Source of the DNA: Rhodovulum strictum
GTDB lineage: Bacteria; Pseudomonadota; Alphaproteobacteria; Rhodobacterales; Rhodobacteraceae
Length of the DNA stretch: 52,201 nt
Direction: 5' to 3'
Assembly: GCF_009649175.1 (NCBI RefSeq)
Contig: NZ_WJPO01000029.1
Span: forward strand, 1 to 52,201
Shown: piece by piece, positions 44,397-52,201 of the stretch
Numbering within the stretch: position 1 is the stretch's first letter
Layout: every line of letters begins with the position of its first letter
The notes under the pieces: generated by a model
The model's input: only the letters and a program-made list of their open reading frames with translations
The model's database searches: none
What the model was told of the DNA's origin: nothing
Position numbers and translations under genes: made by a program

Positions 44397-45820
44397 CGGG
44401 GGCGCGCGATCTCCCGGTAAAGCGCGGCATAGGCGGCGGCCGACACCCCCCAGCCGACCGGCGCCCGCATGCCGTTGCGCTGGATCTTCTGAAAGGTCGG
44501 CGCGTCGGCGTACAGGTCGCACAGCCGGTCCAGCGCAGTGGCCAGCGCCTCGGCGGTGACGGGGGCGAACTGCACGCCCGTCGCCACGCCCGCCGCCAGC
44601 GCCGCGGGATTTGCGTCGATCACCGTATCGGCCAGCCCCCCGGTGCGCGCCACCACCGGCACGGTGCCATAGCGCAGGCCGTAAAGCTGCGTCAGCCCGC
44701 AGGGTTCAAAGCGCGAGGGCACAAGGATCGCGTCGCCCCCCGCGATCATCCGGTGCGACAGCGCCTCGTCATAGCCGATGCGTACGGCGACACCCGGATA
44801 ATCCTCGGCTGCTCTGCGCCAGGCGGCTTCGAGCCCCGGATCGCCCGAGCCCAGCATCGCCAGCCGCCCGCCCCGCGCCACTAGACGCGGCAGCACGTCA
44901 AGCAGCAGGTCCAGCCCCTTTTGCGCGCTCAGGCGCGAGACCACGACGCAAAGCGGGCCATCGCCCTCGGGCAGGCCCATCTCCTCGGCCAGCGCGGCGG
45001 ATACCTTCGCCTTGCCCCGCGGGGCCTTGTAGGGCGCGATATGGGGGTCGGTGGCGGGGTTCCACATGGCCTCGTCGATGCCGTTCAGGATGCCCGAGAC
45101 ATCCGCCCCACGCGCCCGGATCACGCCGTCAAGCCCGGCCCCGAACTCGGGACTGGCCAGTTCGCGCGCATAGGTGGGGCTGACGGTCGTGACCTTCCAG
45201 CCATAGACCAGCCCCGCCTTCAGCGCCGAGATCTGGCCGTAGAATTCCATCCCCTCGGGCTGAAACGCCCAGCCGGGCAGGGCAAGCGCGGCCAGCCGGT
45301 CAGGCGCGGTCAGCCCGCGAAAGGCCATGTTGTGCACGGTCATCACGCTGGGCAGATCGACGCCGCGCGCCTTGAGATAAAGCGGCGCCAGCCCCGCCTG
45401 CCAGTCGTGGCAATGCACCAGATCGGGCCGCCAGTCGCCCGCCCCCTCGGCCCCGATCTGCGCCGCCATCCAGGACAGCGCGGCAAAGCGCGCGTCATTG
45501 TCGGGCCAGTCCTGCCCGGCCTCGTCCAGATAGGGGCCGCCGGGGCGGTCATAAAGATGCGGGGCATCCAGCACCAGAAGCGACACCCCCCCCGCCGTCC
45601 CGCGCAACAGCCGCGCCGACCCGCCGAAAAACCCGTCGTCCTGCCAGAGCGTTTCGGCTGCGGGCAGCGCGGCCAGCACGGGCCGGTAGCCGGGCAGCAG
45701 CACCCGCATATCGACCCCCTCGGCCGCCAGCGCCGCGGGCAGCGCGCCCACCACATCGGCCAGCCCCCCGGTCTTGACCAGCGGCACGCATTCCGAGGCG
45801 ACGGACAGAACCCGCATCAT
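44393..45820 (-). CDS. glgA: Glycogen synthase (ADP-glucose)
   Basis: A 475-residue GT5 glycosyltransferase that extends glycogen from ADP-glucose. The KTGGL motif [15 protein letters not shown] near 15-29 binds ADP-glucose, and [20 protein letters not shown] (about 368-387) is the GT5 catalytic Glu region. The start is one of two adjacent ATG codons; the first, at 45820, overlaps the glgC stop by 4 bases (ATGA). Its stop overlaps glgX. Confidence 0.95.
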   Translation of the reverse strand: MMRVLSVASECVPLVKTGGLADVVGALPAALAAEGVDMRVLLPGYRPVLAALPAAETLWQDDGFFGGSARLLRGTAGGVSLLVLDAPHLYDRPGGPYLDEAGQDWPDNDARFAALSWMAAQIGAEGAGDWRPDLVHCHDWQAGLAPLYLKARGVDLPSVMTVHNMAFRGLTAPDRLAALALPGWAFQPEGMEFYGQISALKAGLVYGWKVTTVSPTYARELASPEFGAGLDGVIRARGADVSGILNGIDEAMWNPATDPHIAPYKAPRGKAKVSAALAEEMGLPEGDGPLCVVVSRLSAQKGLDLLLDVLPRLVARGGRLAMLGSGDPGLEAAWRRAAEDYPGVAVRIGYDEALSHRMIAGGDAILVPSRFEPCGLTQLYGLRYGTVPVVARTGGLADTVIDANPAALAAGVATGVQFAPVTAEALATALDRLCDLYADAPTFQKIQRNGMRAPVGWGVSAAAYAALYREIARPR

Positions 45821-47082
45821 GCCGCCGCCGCCCGCCGGTTCAACATCGACTGGGTGATCAGCGTGATGCCGCTTTCGCTGACGCGGAACCATTTCGCATC
45901 CTCCTCGGGGTCTTCGCCGACGATCAGCCCGTTCGGGATCACCACGCCGCGGTCGATCACCACATTCTTCAGCCGGGCATGGCGGCCGACGGTGACATAG
46001 GGCAGCACCACCGCATGATCGAGCACCGAAAACGAGTTCGTATGAACCATGGTGAACAGAAGCGAATTGCGCACCTCGGTCCCCGAGATGATGCAGCCCC
46101 CCGAGACCATGGATGATACCGCCGTACCGCGCCGGTCTTCCTCGTCATGGACGAATTTCGCGGGCGGCACGCTTTCGGAATAGGTCCAGATCGGCCAGTT
46201 GCGGTCCCACAGGTTCAGTTCCGGGGTGAAATCGGTCAGGTCGATATTGGCCTTCCAGAACGCATCCACCGTGCCCACGTCGCGCCAATAGGCATTGGAT
46301 TCGGGCTGGTCGCGCACGCAAGATTCCGCGAAGCGATGCGCCATCGCCTTGCCGTTGCGGACGATCTGCGGGATCAGATCCTTGCCGAAATCATGGCTCG
46401 AATTCGGATCCGCAGCGTCGCGCATCAGCAGGTCGCGCAGGAATTTCCAGTCGAAGACATAGATCCCCATCGAGGCAAGGCAGGTCGTCGGATCGCCCGG
46501 CAGCGTGGGCGGGTTGGCAGCCTTTTCGACAAAGGCGGTGATCCGGTCGGTTGCATCCACCTGCATCACGCCAAAGGCGCTGGCCTCGGTTTTCGGCACG
46601 GTCAGGCAGCCCACGGTCACATCCGCCCCGCTGGCGACATGCTGGCGCAGCATGATCTCGTAATCCATCTTGTAGATGTGATCGCCCGCAAGGATCAGAA
46701 CGTAATCAACGCCATAGCTGTCCACGATGTCGATGTTCTGGGTCACGGCATCGGCGGTGCCCAGATACCAGGTATGTTCGTCGACCCGCTGGCTGGCGGG
46801 CAGGATGTCGAGATATTCGTTCCGCTCGGCCCGGAAAAAGTTCCAGCCGCGCTGGCAATGGCGGATCAGGGAATGGGCCTTGTATTGCGTGGCCACGGCC
46901 ATCTTGCGGATGCCGGAATTCAGCGCGTTGGACAGCGCAAAGTCGATGATGCGCGTCTTGCCTCCGAAATAGACGGCCGGTTTCGCGCGGTTGTCGGTCA
47001 GTTCCATCAACCGGCTGCCGCGCCCGCCCGCCAGAACAAAGGCCATGGTCCGGCTGGACAATCGGCTGTAGCGCATCTCCAT
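45817..47082 (-). CDS. glgC: Glucose-1-phosphate adenylyltransferase
   Basis: A 421-residue enzyme that makes ADP-glucose, the committed and allosterically controlled step of glycogen synthesis. The N-terminal [20 protein letters not shown] is the pyrophosphorylase signature, followed by [20 protein letters not shown] and the C-terminal beta-helix with [16 protein letters not shown]. The ATG at 47082 (MEMRYSR) has a strong GGGGGGA ribosome binding site; the frame also opens with a TTG at 47103, which I reject. It lies 21 bases after glgB. Confidence 0.95.
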   Translation of the reverse strand: MEMRYSRLSSRTMAFVLAGGRGSRLMELTDNRAKPAVYFGGKTRIIDFALSNALNSGIRKMAVATQYKAHSLIRHCQRGWNFFRAERNEYLDILPASQRVDEHTWYLGTADAVTQNIDIVDSYGVDYVLILAGDHIYKMDYEIMLRQHVASGADVTVGCLTVPKTEASAFGVMQVDATDRITAFVEKAANPPTLPGDPTTCLASMGIYVFDWKFLRDLLMRDAADPNSSHDFGKDLIPQIVRNGKAMAHRFAESCVRDQPESNAYWRDVGTVDAFWKANIDLTDFTPELNLWDRNWPIWTYSESVPPAKFVHDEEDRRGTAVSSMVSGGCIISGTEVRNSLLFTMVHTNSFSVLDHAVVLPYVTVGRHARLKNVVIDRGVVIPNGLIVGEDPEEDAKWFRVSESGITLITQSMLNRRAAAA

Positions 47083-47103
47083 CGTCAAATCCCCCCTCGT
47101 CAA

Positions 47104-49305
47104 TCACACCCCGTCCAGCATCAGGTAGAGCACGGAAAGCGGGGGCAGCGTCAATTCCGCCGAGGCGGGCAGCCCGTGATGCGGCCGGTCAAGCGCCAGA
47201 ACACCGCCCAGATTGCCGCGATTGCCTCCGCCATAGGCAGATGCATCGGTATTCAGCACCTCACGCCACTGCCCCGCCTGCGGCAGCCCCAGCCGCACCC
47301 CCGTCCGCTCGACCGGCGTAAGGTTGCAGATAACCGCCACGGGCGGATCGCCGGGGGCGCCAAGGCGCAGCCAGGCATAGACCGAGATCTCGGCCGCATT
47401 CGCCTCGATCCAGCGGAACCCCTCGGCCTCGCAATCCCTGACGTGCAGCGCAGGCGTGGCGCGGTAAAGCGCGTTCAGGTCGCGCACCAGCCGTTGCACG
47501 CCCGCATGCCATTCTGCTCCCAGAACGCCCCAATCCAGTTGCCCGGCATGGTTCCATTCGGCCCGCTGGGCGAATTCCTGGCCCATGAACAGCAGCTTCT
47601 TGCCCGGATGCCCCCACATGAAACCGTAATAAGCGCGCAGGTTGGCGAATTTCTCCCAATCGGTGCCGGGCATCTTCGACAGCATGCTGCCCTTGCCATG
47701 CACCACCTCGTCATGGCTGATCGGCAGCACGAAATTTTCGGAGAACGCGTAAAGCAGGCCGAATGTCAGCTGGTGATGGTGGTATTTCCGATGCACCGGC
47801 GCGCGCCCGAAATAATCGAGCGTGTCGTTCATCCAGCCCATGTTCCACTTGTAGCCGAAGCCCAGCCCCCCCGCATCCACCGGCTGCGACACCCCGGGAA
47901 AGGAGGTGCTTTCCTCGGCCACGGTCAGGATGCCCGGCACCTCGCCATAGGCGAGGCTGTTCATCCGTTGCAGCATGGCGATGGCTTCCAGGTTCTCGCG
48001 CCCGCCATGGATGTTCGGGATCCATTCGCCGTCCTTGCGGGAATAATCGCGATACAGCATCGAGGCCACGGCATCCACGCGCAGCCCGTCGACATGGAAT
48101 TCCTCGAGCCAGTAAAGCGCGTTCGAGAACAGGAAATTGGCGACCTCGCTGCGGCCGAAATTGTAGATCAGCGTCTGCCAGTCGTGGTGGAATCCCTCGC
48201 GCGGGTCGGCATGTTCGTAAAGCGCGGTGCCGTCGAACCGGCCCAGCCCATGCGCATCGGTCGGGAAATGCGCTGGCACCCAGTCAAGGATGACGCCCAG
48301 CCCCTTGCGATGCGCCGCGTCGATCAGGTCGCGGAACTCATGCGGGGGGCCGTGGCGGATGGTGGGGGCGAACAGCCCGACCGGCTGATAGCCCCAGGAG
48401 CCATCAAACGGATGTTCGGACAGCGGCAGGAATTCCAGATGGGTAAAGCCCATGTCATGGGCGTAATCCACCAGTTCCGCGGCCGCCTCGCGATAGGAAA
48501 GCGGGCGGTTGCCCTCGTCGATCCGGCGCCGCCACGAGCCCAGATGCACCTCGTAGATCGAGATGGGGGCGTTGCGGGCATTATGCCCGGCGCGGGTCTC
48601 GATCCAGGCATCGTCCTTCCAGCCATAGCCCGAGATGTCGCGCACGGTGCTGGCGGTGCTGGGCGGATGTTCTGCCCCAAAGCCCAGCGGATCGGCCTTG
48701 AGCGGCAGAACCTGCCCTTCGGCGCCCAGGATCTCGTATTTGTAGACCTCGCCCTCGCCGATGCCGGGCAGAAAGATTTCCCATACCCCGGTCGCACCGC
48801 GCCGCCGCATCGGATGGCACCGCCCGTCCCAGCCGTTGAACGGCCCCACCACCGACACACGGCGCGCGTTCGGCGCCCAGACCGCGAAATGCGTGCCCTC
48901 TGCGCCCTCATGCGTGCGGACATGGGCGCCCAGGACCTGCCAGAGCCGTTGATGCGTGCCCTCTCCCAGCAGATATTCGTCGATCTCGCCGATCACAGGG
49001 CCAAAGCGATAGGGATCGTCATACTCCCAGGATTGCCCCGCCCCGTCGCTTGCCCGCAGCCGATAGGGCGCATCGCCCGGCAGGTGCCCGGTGAACAGGT
49101 CGGGCGCGTCGGGGTGGCGCGTCAGGGGGTGGCTGGCTGCACCTGAAACGGCCTCCAGCGTCGCAATGCCGGGATGGAACGCCGCCACGCGACGCCCATG
49201 CCGTCCCAGCACGGAAAACGGATCGTCATGCGTACCGGCCTGCACCCGCCGCGCATCCTCGGGCGGCGGAAATGGCGTGGGGGCGGGCGTCGGGGCTGGG
49301 CTCAT
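47104..49305 (-). CDS. glgB: 1,4-alpha-glucan branching enzyme
   Basis: A 733-residue GH13 branching enzyme that introduces alpha-1,6 links. The first 20 residues are a Pro-rich tail ([20 protein letters not shown]). Two CBM48-like domains are followed by the barrel with [27 protein letters not shown] (nucleophile Asp), LTVAEEST (acid/base Glu) and [16 protein letters not shown] (third Asp). Length is normal. It lies 43 bases after glgP and 21 bases before glgC. Confidence 0.95.
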   Translation of the reverse strand: MSPAPTPAPTPFPPPEDARRVQAGTHDDPFSVLGRHGRRVAAFHPGIATLEAVSGAASHPLTRHPDAPDLFTGHLPGDAPYRLRASDGAGQSWEYDDPYRFGPVIGEIDEYLLGEGTHQRLWQVLGAHVRTHEGAEGTHFAVWAPNARRVSVVGPFNGWDGRCHPMRRRGATGVWEIFLPGIGEGEVYKYEILGAEGQVLPLKADPLGFGAEHPPSTASTVRDISGYGWKDDAWIETRAGHNARNAPISIYEVHLGSWRRRIDEGNRPLSYREAAAELVDYAHDMGFTHLEFLPLSEHPFDGSWGYQPVGLFAPTIRHGPPHEFRDLIDAAHRKGLGVILDWVPAHFPTDAHGLGRFDGTALYEHADPREGFHHDWQTLIYNFGRSEVANFLFSNALYWLEEFHVDGLRVDAVASMLYRDYSRKDGEWIPNIHGGRENLEAIAMLQRMNSLAYGEVPGILTVAEESTSFPGVSQPVDAGGLGFGYKWNMGWMNDTLDYFGRAPVHRKYHHHQLTFGLLYAFSENFVLPISHDEVVHGKGSMLSKMPGTDWEKFANLRAYYGFMWGHPGKKLLFMGQEFAQRAEWNHAGQLDWGVLGAEWHAGVQRLVRDLNALYRATPALHVRDCEAEGFRWIEANAAEISVYAWLRLGAPGDPPVAVICNLTPVERTGVRLGLPQAGQWREVLNTDASAYGGGNRGNLGGVLALDRPHHGLPASAELTLPPLSVLYLMLDGV

Positions 49306-49348
49306 GCGCGCAGCCTAAGCCGCGCGTGGCGACATGCAAGCCATGTCC

Positions 49349-51727
49349 TCACGCCGGGTCAAGCGACGACGCCCCCCAGATATCCGCCATGTAGCCCCGG
49401 ATCGTCCGGTCGGACGAGAACCATCCTGTGCGCGCGGTGTTGCGCGCGGCCATGGGCCACCAGACCGCAGGCTCGGCAAAGGCAGCATCGACGCGGCGCT
49501 GGGCGTCCCAATAGGCGGTGAAATCCGAGCAGACGAGGAAGTAGTCATGCCCGGTCAGGTTGCCCACGAAGCCGCGATAGCAGTGCCGGTCGCGCGGCGA
49601 GAACACGCCCTGCGACACCGCCTTGAGCGCGCCGCCCAGCCGCTTGTCGGCCGCGATCGCCTGCCGGGCATGATCGGGCACGGCGCGGCGGGCAACGACC
49701 TCGTCGGTGGTCATGCCGAACAGGAAGAAATTCTTCTCGCCCACCCGGTCGCGGATTTCCACGTTCGCACCGTCCAGCGTGCCGATGGTCGGCGCCCCGT
49801 TCAGCGCGAATTTCATGTTGCCGGTGCCCGACGCCTCCTTGCCCGCGGTCGAGATCTGTTCGGACAGGTCCGAGGCCGGGATCAGCCGCTCGGCAAGGCT
49901 GACATTGTAGTTCGGCAGGAACACGACCTTGAGGAAGCGGTTCGTCTCGAGGTCGGCATTGACCACTGCGGCAACATCGTTGATCAGCCGGATGATCTCC
50001 TTGGCAAAGACATAGCCGGGCGCGGCCTTGCCGGCAAAGATCTTGACCCGCGGCACCCAGGGCGCGTTCGGGTTTGCCTTGATCTCCTGCCAGAGCGCGA
50101 TGGTTTCCAGGATGTTCAGATGCTGGCGCTTGTATTCGTGGATGCGCTTGATCTGCACATCGAACAGCGCCTCGGGGTCGATCTGCACACCGTGCTCGGC
50201 CGCAAGCCAGCCCGCCAGATCGGCCTTGTTCGCCCGCTTGGCCCCGGCATAGGCGTCAAGGAAGGCCGCATCGTCAAGCTGCGGCTCAAGCTCGCAAAGC
50301 CGTTCCAGATCGCAGACCCAGCCCTCGCCGATGGTGCCGGAGATCAACCGGCTGAGCCGCGGATTGGCCGAGAACAGCCAGCGGCGCGGGGTGACGCCAT
50401 TGGTCTCGTTCACGATCCGGTCGGGATGCAGGCGGTGCAGTTCCTCGAAAACCGTCTGCTTCATCAGGCCGGTATGCAGCGCCGAGACGCCATTGACCTT
50501 GTGCGCCATGACGAAGGCCAGCTCGCCCATCCGCACCTCGCCCTCCTGCACCAGCGCAACCTTGCGGTCCGGCTTTTCGGCGGCATGGGCCGCGTCGATC
50601 CGCTCGATCAATTGCATGTGGCGCGGCAACAGGCGGGTCATCAGATCCTCGGACCAGCGTTCCAGCGCCTCGGGCAACAGCGTGTGGTTGGTATAGGACA
50701 GACAGCCCCGCGCGGTCTCGATCGCCTGATCCAGCGCCATCCCGCGCTCGTCATGCAAAAGCCGCACCAGTTCCGGCCCGGCAATCGCGGGATGCGTGTC
50801 GTTCAACTGGATCGCGGCCTTTTTCGGCAGATCGGCCAGCGCACCGCCCTCGGCCTCGAACCGGCGCAGGATGTCCTGAAGGCTGGCGGCGGTAAAGAAA
50901 TACTCCTGCTTCAGCCGCAACTCCTTGCCCCGCTCGGTCGTGTCGTCGGGATAAAGGACGCGGCTGATCGTGCGCGCCAGCGCCTCGGGCTCGGCCGCGG
51001 CGGCATAATCGCCGCGGTTGAACCGGTCGAGATCGAAGCCATGCAGCGGTTCTGCCGACCACAGCCGCAGCGCATTGGCCCATTTCCCCTGCCAGCCGAT
51101 CATCGGCGTGTCATAGGCCTGCGCCATCACCGCCTCGGCGCCATGCCAGACCGGCTTGCCGCCCTCATCGACCACCTCGCCGCCAAAGCACAGCCGCAGC
51201 CGCACATCGCGGCGCCGGAATTCCCAGGCATGGACCTGCGTCAGCCAGTCCTCGGGCTCCTCGACCTGCCGCCCCTCGACAAAGCTTTGACGGAACAGCC
51301 CATGCTCGTAGCGGATGCCATAGCCGAAGGCCGGAACGCCCAGCGTGGCCAGCGATTCCATGAAACACGCCGCCAGCCGCCCCAGACCGCCATTGCCCAG
51401 CGCGGCATCGGGCTCGTCCGCGATCACCTCGTCGGCGGACAGGCCCAGCGCGGCCAGCGCCGCGCGCACCTCCTCCTCGAGCCGCAGATTGATGATCGCG
51501 TCTTCCAGCAGGCGGCCGATCAGGAATTCCATCGACAGGTAATAGACCCGCTTCGCCCCCGCCTGTCGCGCCGCCCGAGCCGAGGCCAGCCACGCATCCA
51601 CCAGCCGATCCCGCACCGCCAGCGACAACGCGATGCGCCAGTCGCCAAGCGTGGCATTCTGCGGGTCGGTGCCCAGCGCATAGATCAGATGGCGGGGGAT
51701 GCTGTCGCGAAAGCCTGTATCGGTCAT
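49349..51727 (-). CDS. glgP: Glycogen phosphorylase
   Basis: A 792-residue PLP-dependent GT35 enzyme that releases glucose 1-phosphate from glycogen. The pyridoxal phosphate lysine lies in SGTGNMKFALNGAPTIGTLD near 645-665. The N-terminal YYLSMEFLIGRLL and ALGNGGLGRLAACFMES, and the central VNETNGVTPRRWL, are standard. The ATG at 51727 is used; the longer frame to 51847 is an extension into the upstream repeat region. It is the first gene of the glycogen operon; its promoter must lie between 51728 and about 51960. Confidence 0.95.
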   Translation of the reverse strand: MTDTGFRDSIPRHLIYALGTDPQNATLGDWRIALSLAVRDRLVDAWLASARAARQAGAKRVYYLSMEFLIGRLLEDAIINLRLEEEVRAALAALGLSADEVIADEPDAALGNGGLGRLAACFMESLATLGVPAFGYGIRYEHGLFRQSFVEGRQVEEPEDWLTQVHAWEFRRRDVRLRLCFGGEVVDEGGKPVWHGAEAVMAQAYDTPMIGWQGKWANALRLWSAEPLHGFDLDRFNRGDYAAAAEPEALARTISRVLYPDDTTERGKELRLKQEYFFTAASLQDILRRFEAEGGALADLPKKAAIQLNDTHPAIAGPELVRLLHDERGMALDQAIETARGCLSYTNHTLLPEALERWSEDLMTRLLPRHMQLIERIDAAHAAEKPDRKVALVQEGEVRMGELAFVMAHKVNGVSALHTGLMKQTVFEELHRLHPDRIVNETNGVTPRRWLFSANPRLSRLISGTIGEGWVCDLERLCELEPQLDDAAFLDAYAGAKRANKADLAGWLAAEHGVQIDPEALFDVQIKRIHEYKRQHLNILETIALWQEIKANPNAPWVPRVKIFAGKAAPGYVFAKEIIRLINDVAAVVNADLETNRFLKVVFLPNYNVSLAERLIPASDLSEQISTAGKEASGTGNMKFALNGAPTIGTLDGANVEIRDRVGEKNFFLFGMTTDEVVARRAVPDHARQAIAADKRLGGALKAVSQGVFSPRDRHCYRGFVGNLTGHDYFLVCSDFTAYWDAQRRVDAAFAEPAVWWPMAARNTARTGWFSSDRTIRGYMADIWGASSLDPA

Positions 51728-51961
51728 GAAATGGGTCCGGGCGGTTGAGGGGGGCACATGCCGTCGCCCCGATATGGGCGGGGAATCGCGCGACCCGCAA
51801 GAGCGCATGGGGCCAGCCCGCCCGCACACCCCCGCATCGCCTCTCAAACAGGCACCGACGCCTCTTGCGCAGGGTGGATGTCAACCCACCGGCGGGCGGC
51901 GTGAGTGCGGGCAGGTGGTGGGTTTCACCCACCCTACGCTTGCTGCGATTGCAACAAAGGC
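51728..51961. other. Upstream region of the glycogen operon
   Basis: No gene is seen. The stretch should carry the glgP promoter on the minus strand, but I cannot place a clear -35/-10 pair. It contains the palindromic repeat described separately at 51917-51933. Confidence 0.4.
51917..51933. repeat. Palindromic GGTGGGT/ACCCACC intergenic repeat
   Basis: Perfect 7-base arms GGTGGGT and ACCCACC with a TTC loop, followed by CTACG. A related, imperfect block (GGGTGGATGTCAACCCACC) lies at about 51879-51897, so the repeat occurs twice within 60 bases. Units of this wording recur between genes in many bacteria as I recall. It could be a REP-like element or a terminator for the truncated gene beyond it. 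Confidence 0.5.
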
Positions 51962-52123
51962 CTATTGCGCCGGAGGCCCGAGAAGATAGAGAAGCCAAGC
52001 AAGCGCAAACGATACTGCTATCGTAGGCAAGTTTGACTCGATGTTCTTTAGAAAGCGCCCAAACAATGAGCGGCTGTCGAGCCAATCATGTCCCGCACTT
52101 GTCAAAGAAATGTAGGTTTCGGC
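51962..52123 (-). pseudogene. 3' fragment of a membrane-anchored hypothetical gene cut by an IS
   Basis: The last 53 codons of a gene on the minus strand can be read without a break to a TAG. The first part, ETYISLTSAGHDWLDSR, resembles the end of winged-helix DUF2513-type proteins. The rest contains one hydrophobic helix, TIAVSFALAWLLYLLG, near the C-terminus. The 5' part of the gene is missing because an IS5-family element begins at about 52124. It is read in a different frame from the long spurious frame that extends from glgP. Confidence 0.6.
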
Positions 52124-52201
52124 CCTAGGCTCCAGACTCATTGATCGTCAAAGCCAGAACAGGACGGTTGCGGCGAGGGCGATGGCGGAAAGGAAGGTCT
52201 T
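52124..52201 (-). mobile_element. End of an IS5-family (IS427-like) insertion sequence, cut by the window edge
   Basis: The last 78 bases contain an IS end beginning near CTAGGCTCCAGACTCATTG. Inside it is the tail of a transposase gene on the minus strand. The boundary next to a CTAG is consistent with a TA-type target site, as in the IS427 group; the exact end is an estimate. Confidence 0.65.
52148..52201 (-). CDS. IS5-family transposase, C-terminal 17 residues (partial)
   Basis: The minus strand encodes KTFLSAIALAATVLFWL followed by TGA, the very characteristic C-terminus of IS427-group IS5 transposases. The rest lies beyond the window. Here the element has interrupted a hypothetical gene, so it is a recent event compared with the decayed IS near 24 kb. 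Confidence 0.8.
   Translation of the reverse strand, partial: KTFLSAIALAATVLFWL

Noticed and set aside
46147-49146. A 999-residue plus-strand frame opposite glgC and glgB
   Set aside because: Antisense shadow of two certain glycogen genes, with no start signal or family.
51728-52085. Upstream extensions of the glgP frame and a 306-residue minus-strand frame reaching 52085
   Set aside because: They pass through the palindromic repeats and the fragment of another gene that is clearly read in a different frame.
1-52201. CRISPR arrays, rRNA genes, replication origin, prophage structural genes
   Set aside because: I saw no regularly spaced repeats, no rRNA-like sequence, no DnaA-box cluster and no capsid, tail or terminase genes.

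Overview
This 52.2 kb window is high-GC chromosomal DNA, most likely from a Rhodobacteraceae/Paracoccaceae-type alphaproteobacterium. The evidence is the conserved rsfS-rlmH-gpmI-envC-ctpA-rppH string, a Rhodobacterales-style phn cluster, a VPLPA-CTERM surface protein and IS5-family remnants. The genus cannot be fixed from sequence alone. Genes are tightly packed, with many 1-4 base start/stop overlaps. Because of the high GC, very long antisense open frames occur throughout; these are shadows and are not listed.

Layout. (1) 0.5-6.6 kb: a serine hydrolase/esterase, a flavin monooxygenase with an N-terminal SnoaL-like domain, an aldehyde dehydrogenase and a GAF-plus-Fis-HTH regulator, plus a fragment of a second Fis-type HTH. 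Together they look like a small oxidative catabolic cluster, possibly Baeyer-Villiger type. (2) 6.8-19.1 kb: a nearly complete phosphonate uptake and C-P lyase locus: phnC-phnD-phnE1-phnE2-acetyltransferase, phnF facing the other way, then phnG-phnH-phnI-HAD-phnJ-phnK-phnL-phnN and phnM. Three two-repeat Pho boxes (7+4+7 geometry) lie before phnC, phnG and phnM. A direct repeat before phnG may be the PhnF operator. No phnP is present, but an uncharacterised HAD phosphatase is translationally coupled between phnI and phnJ. (3) 19.1-23.7 kb, minus strand: a FabI-like reductase, a large DUF3141/PhaC-like alpha/beta hydrolase and the two subunits of a 3-oxoacid CoA-transferase, one operon probably for acyl-CoA/polyester carbon handling. 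(4) 23.7-25.3 kb: accessory scar with a decayed IS5-family element next to tRNA-Pro(CGG). (5) 25.3-32.5 kb, minus strand: an EamA transporter and leuC/leuD/leuB, with a THxN/VPLPA-CTERM protein and an endonuclease/exonuclease/phosphatase-family protein set among them. (6) 32.7-39.9 kb, plus strand: SOUL heme protein, ribosome silencing factor, RlmH, phosphoglycerate mutase, EnvC, CtpA, RppH and a methyltransferase. (7) 39.9-51.7 kb, minus strand: a small acidic protein gene and the glycogen operon glgP-glgB-glgC-glgA-glgX-malQ. (8) 51.9-52.2 kb: the 3' end of a membrane-anchored hypothetical gene cut by another IS5-family element that runs off the window.

The most interesting material is the phn locus: its dual Pho/PhnF control signals, the strong intrinsic terminator inside the transporter operon, and the HAD enzyme embedded in the C-P lyase core. 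Next are the possible ketone-oxidation cluster and the non-canonical FabI/DUF3141/CoA-transferase operon.
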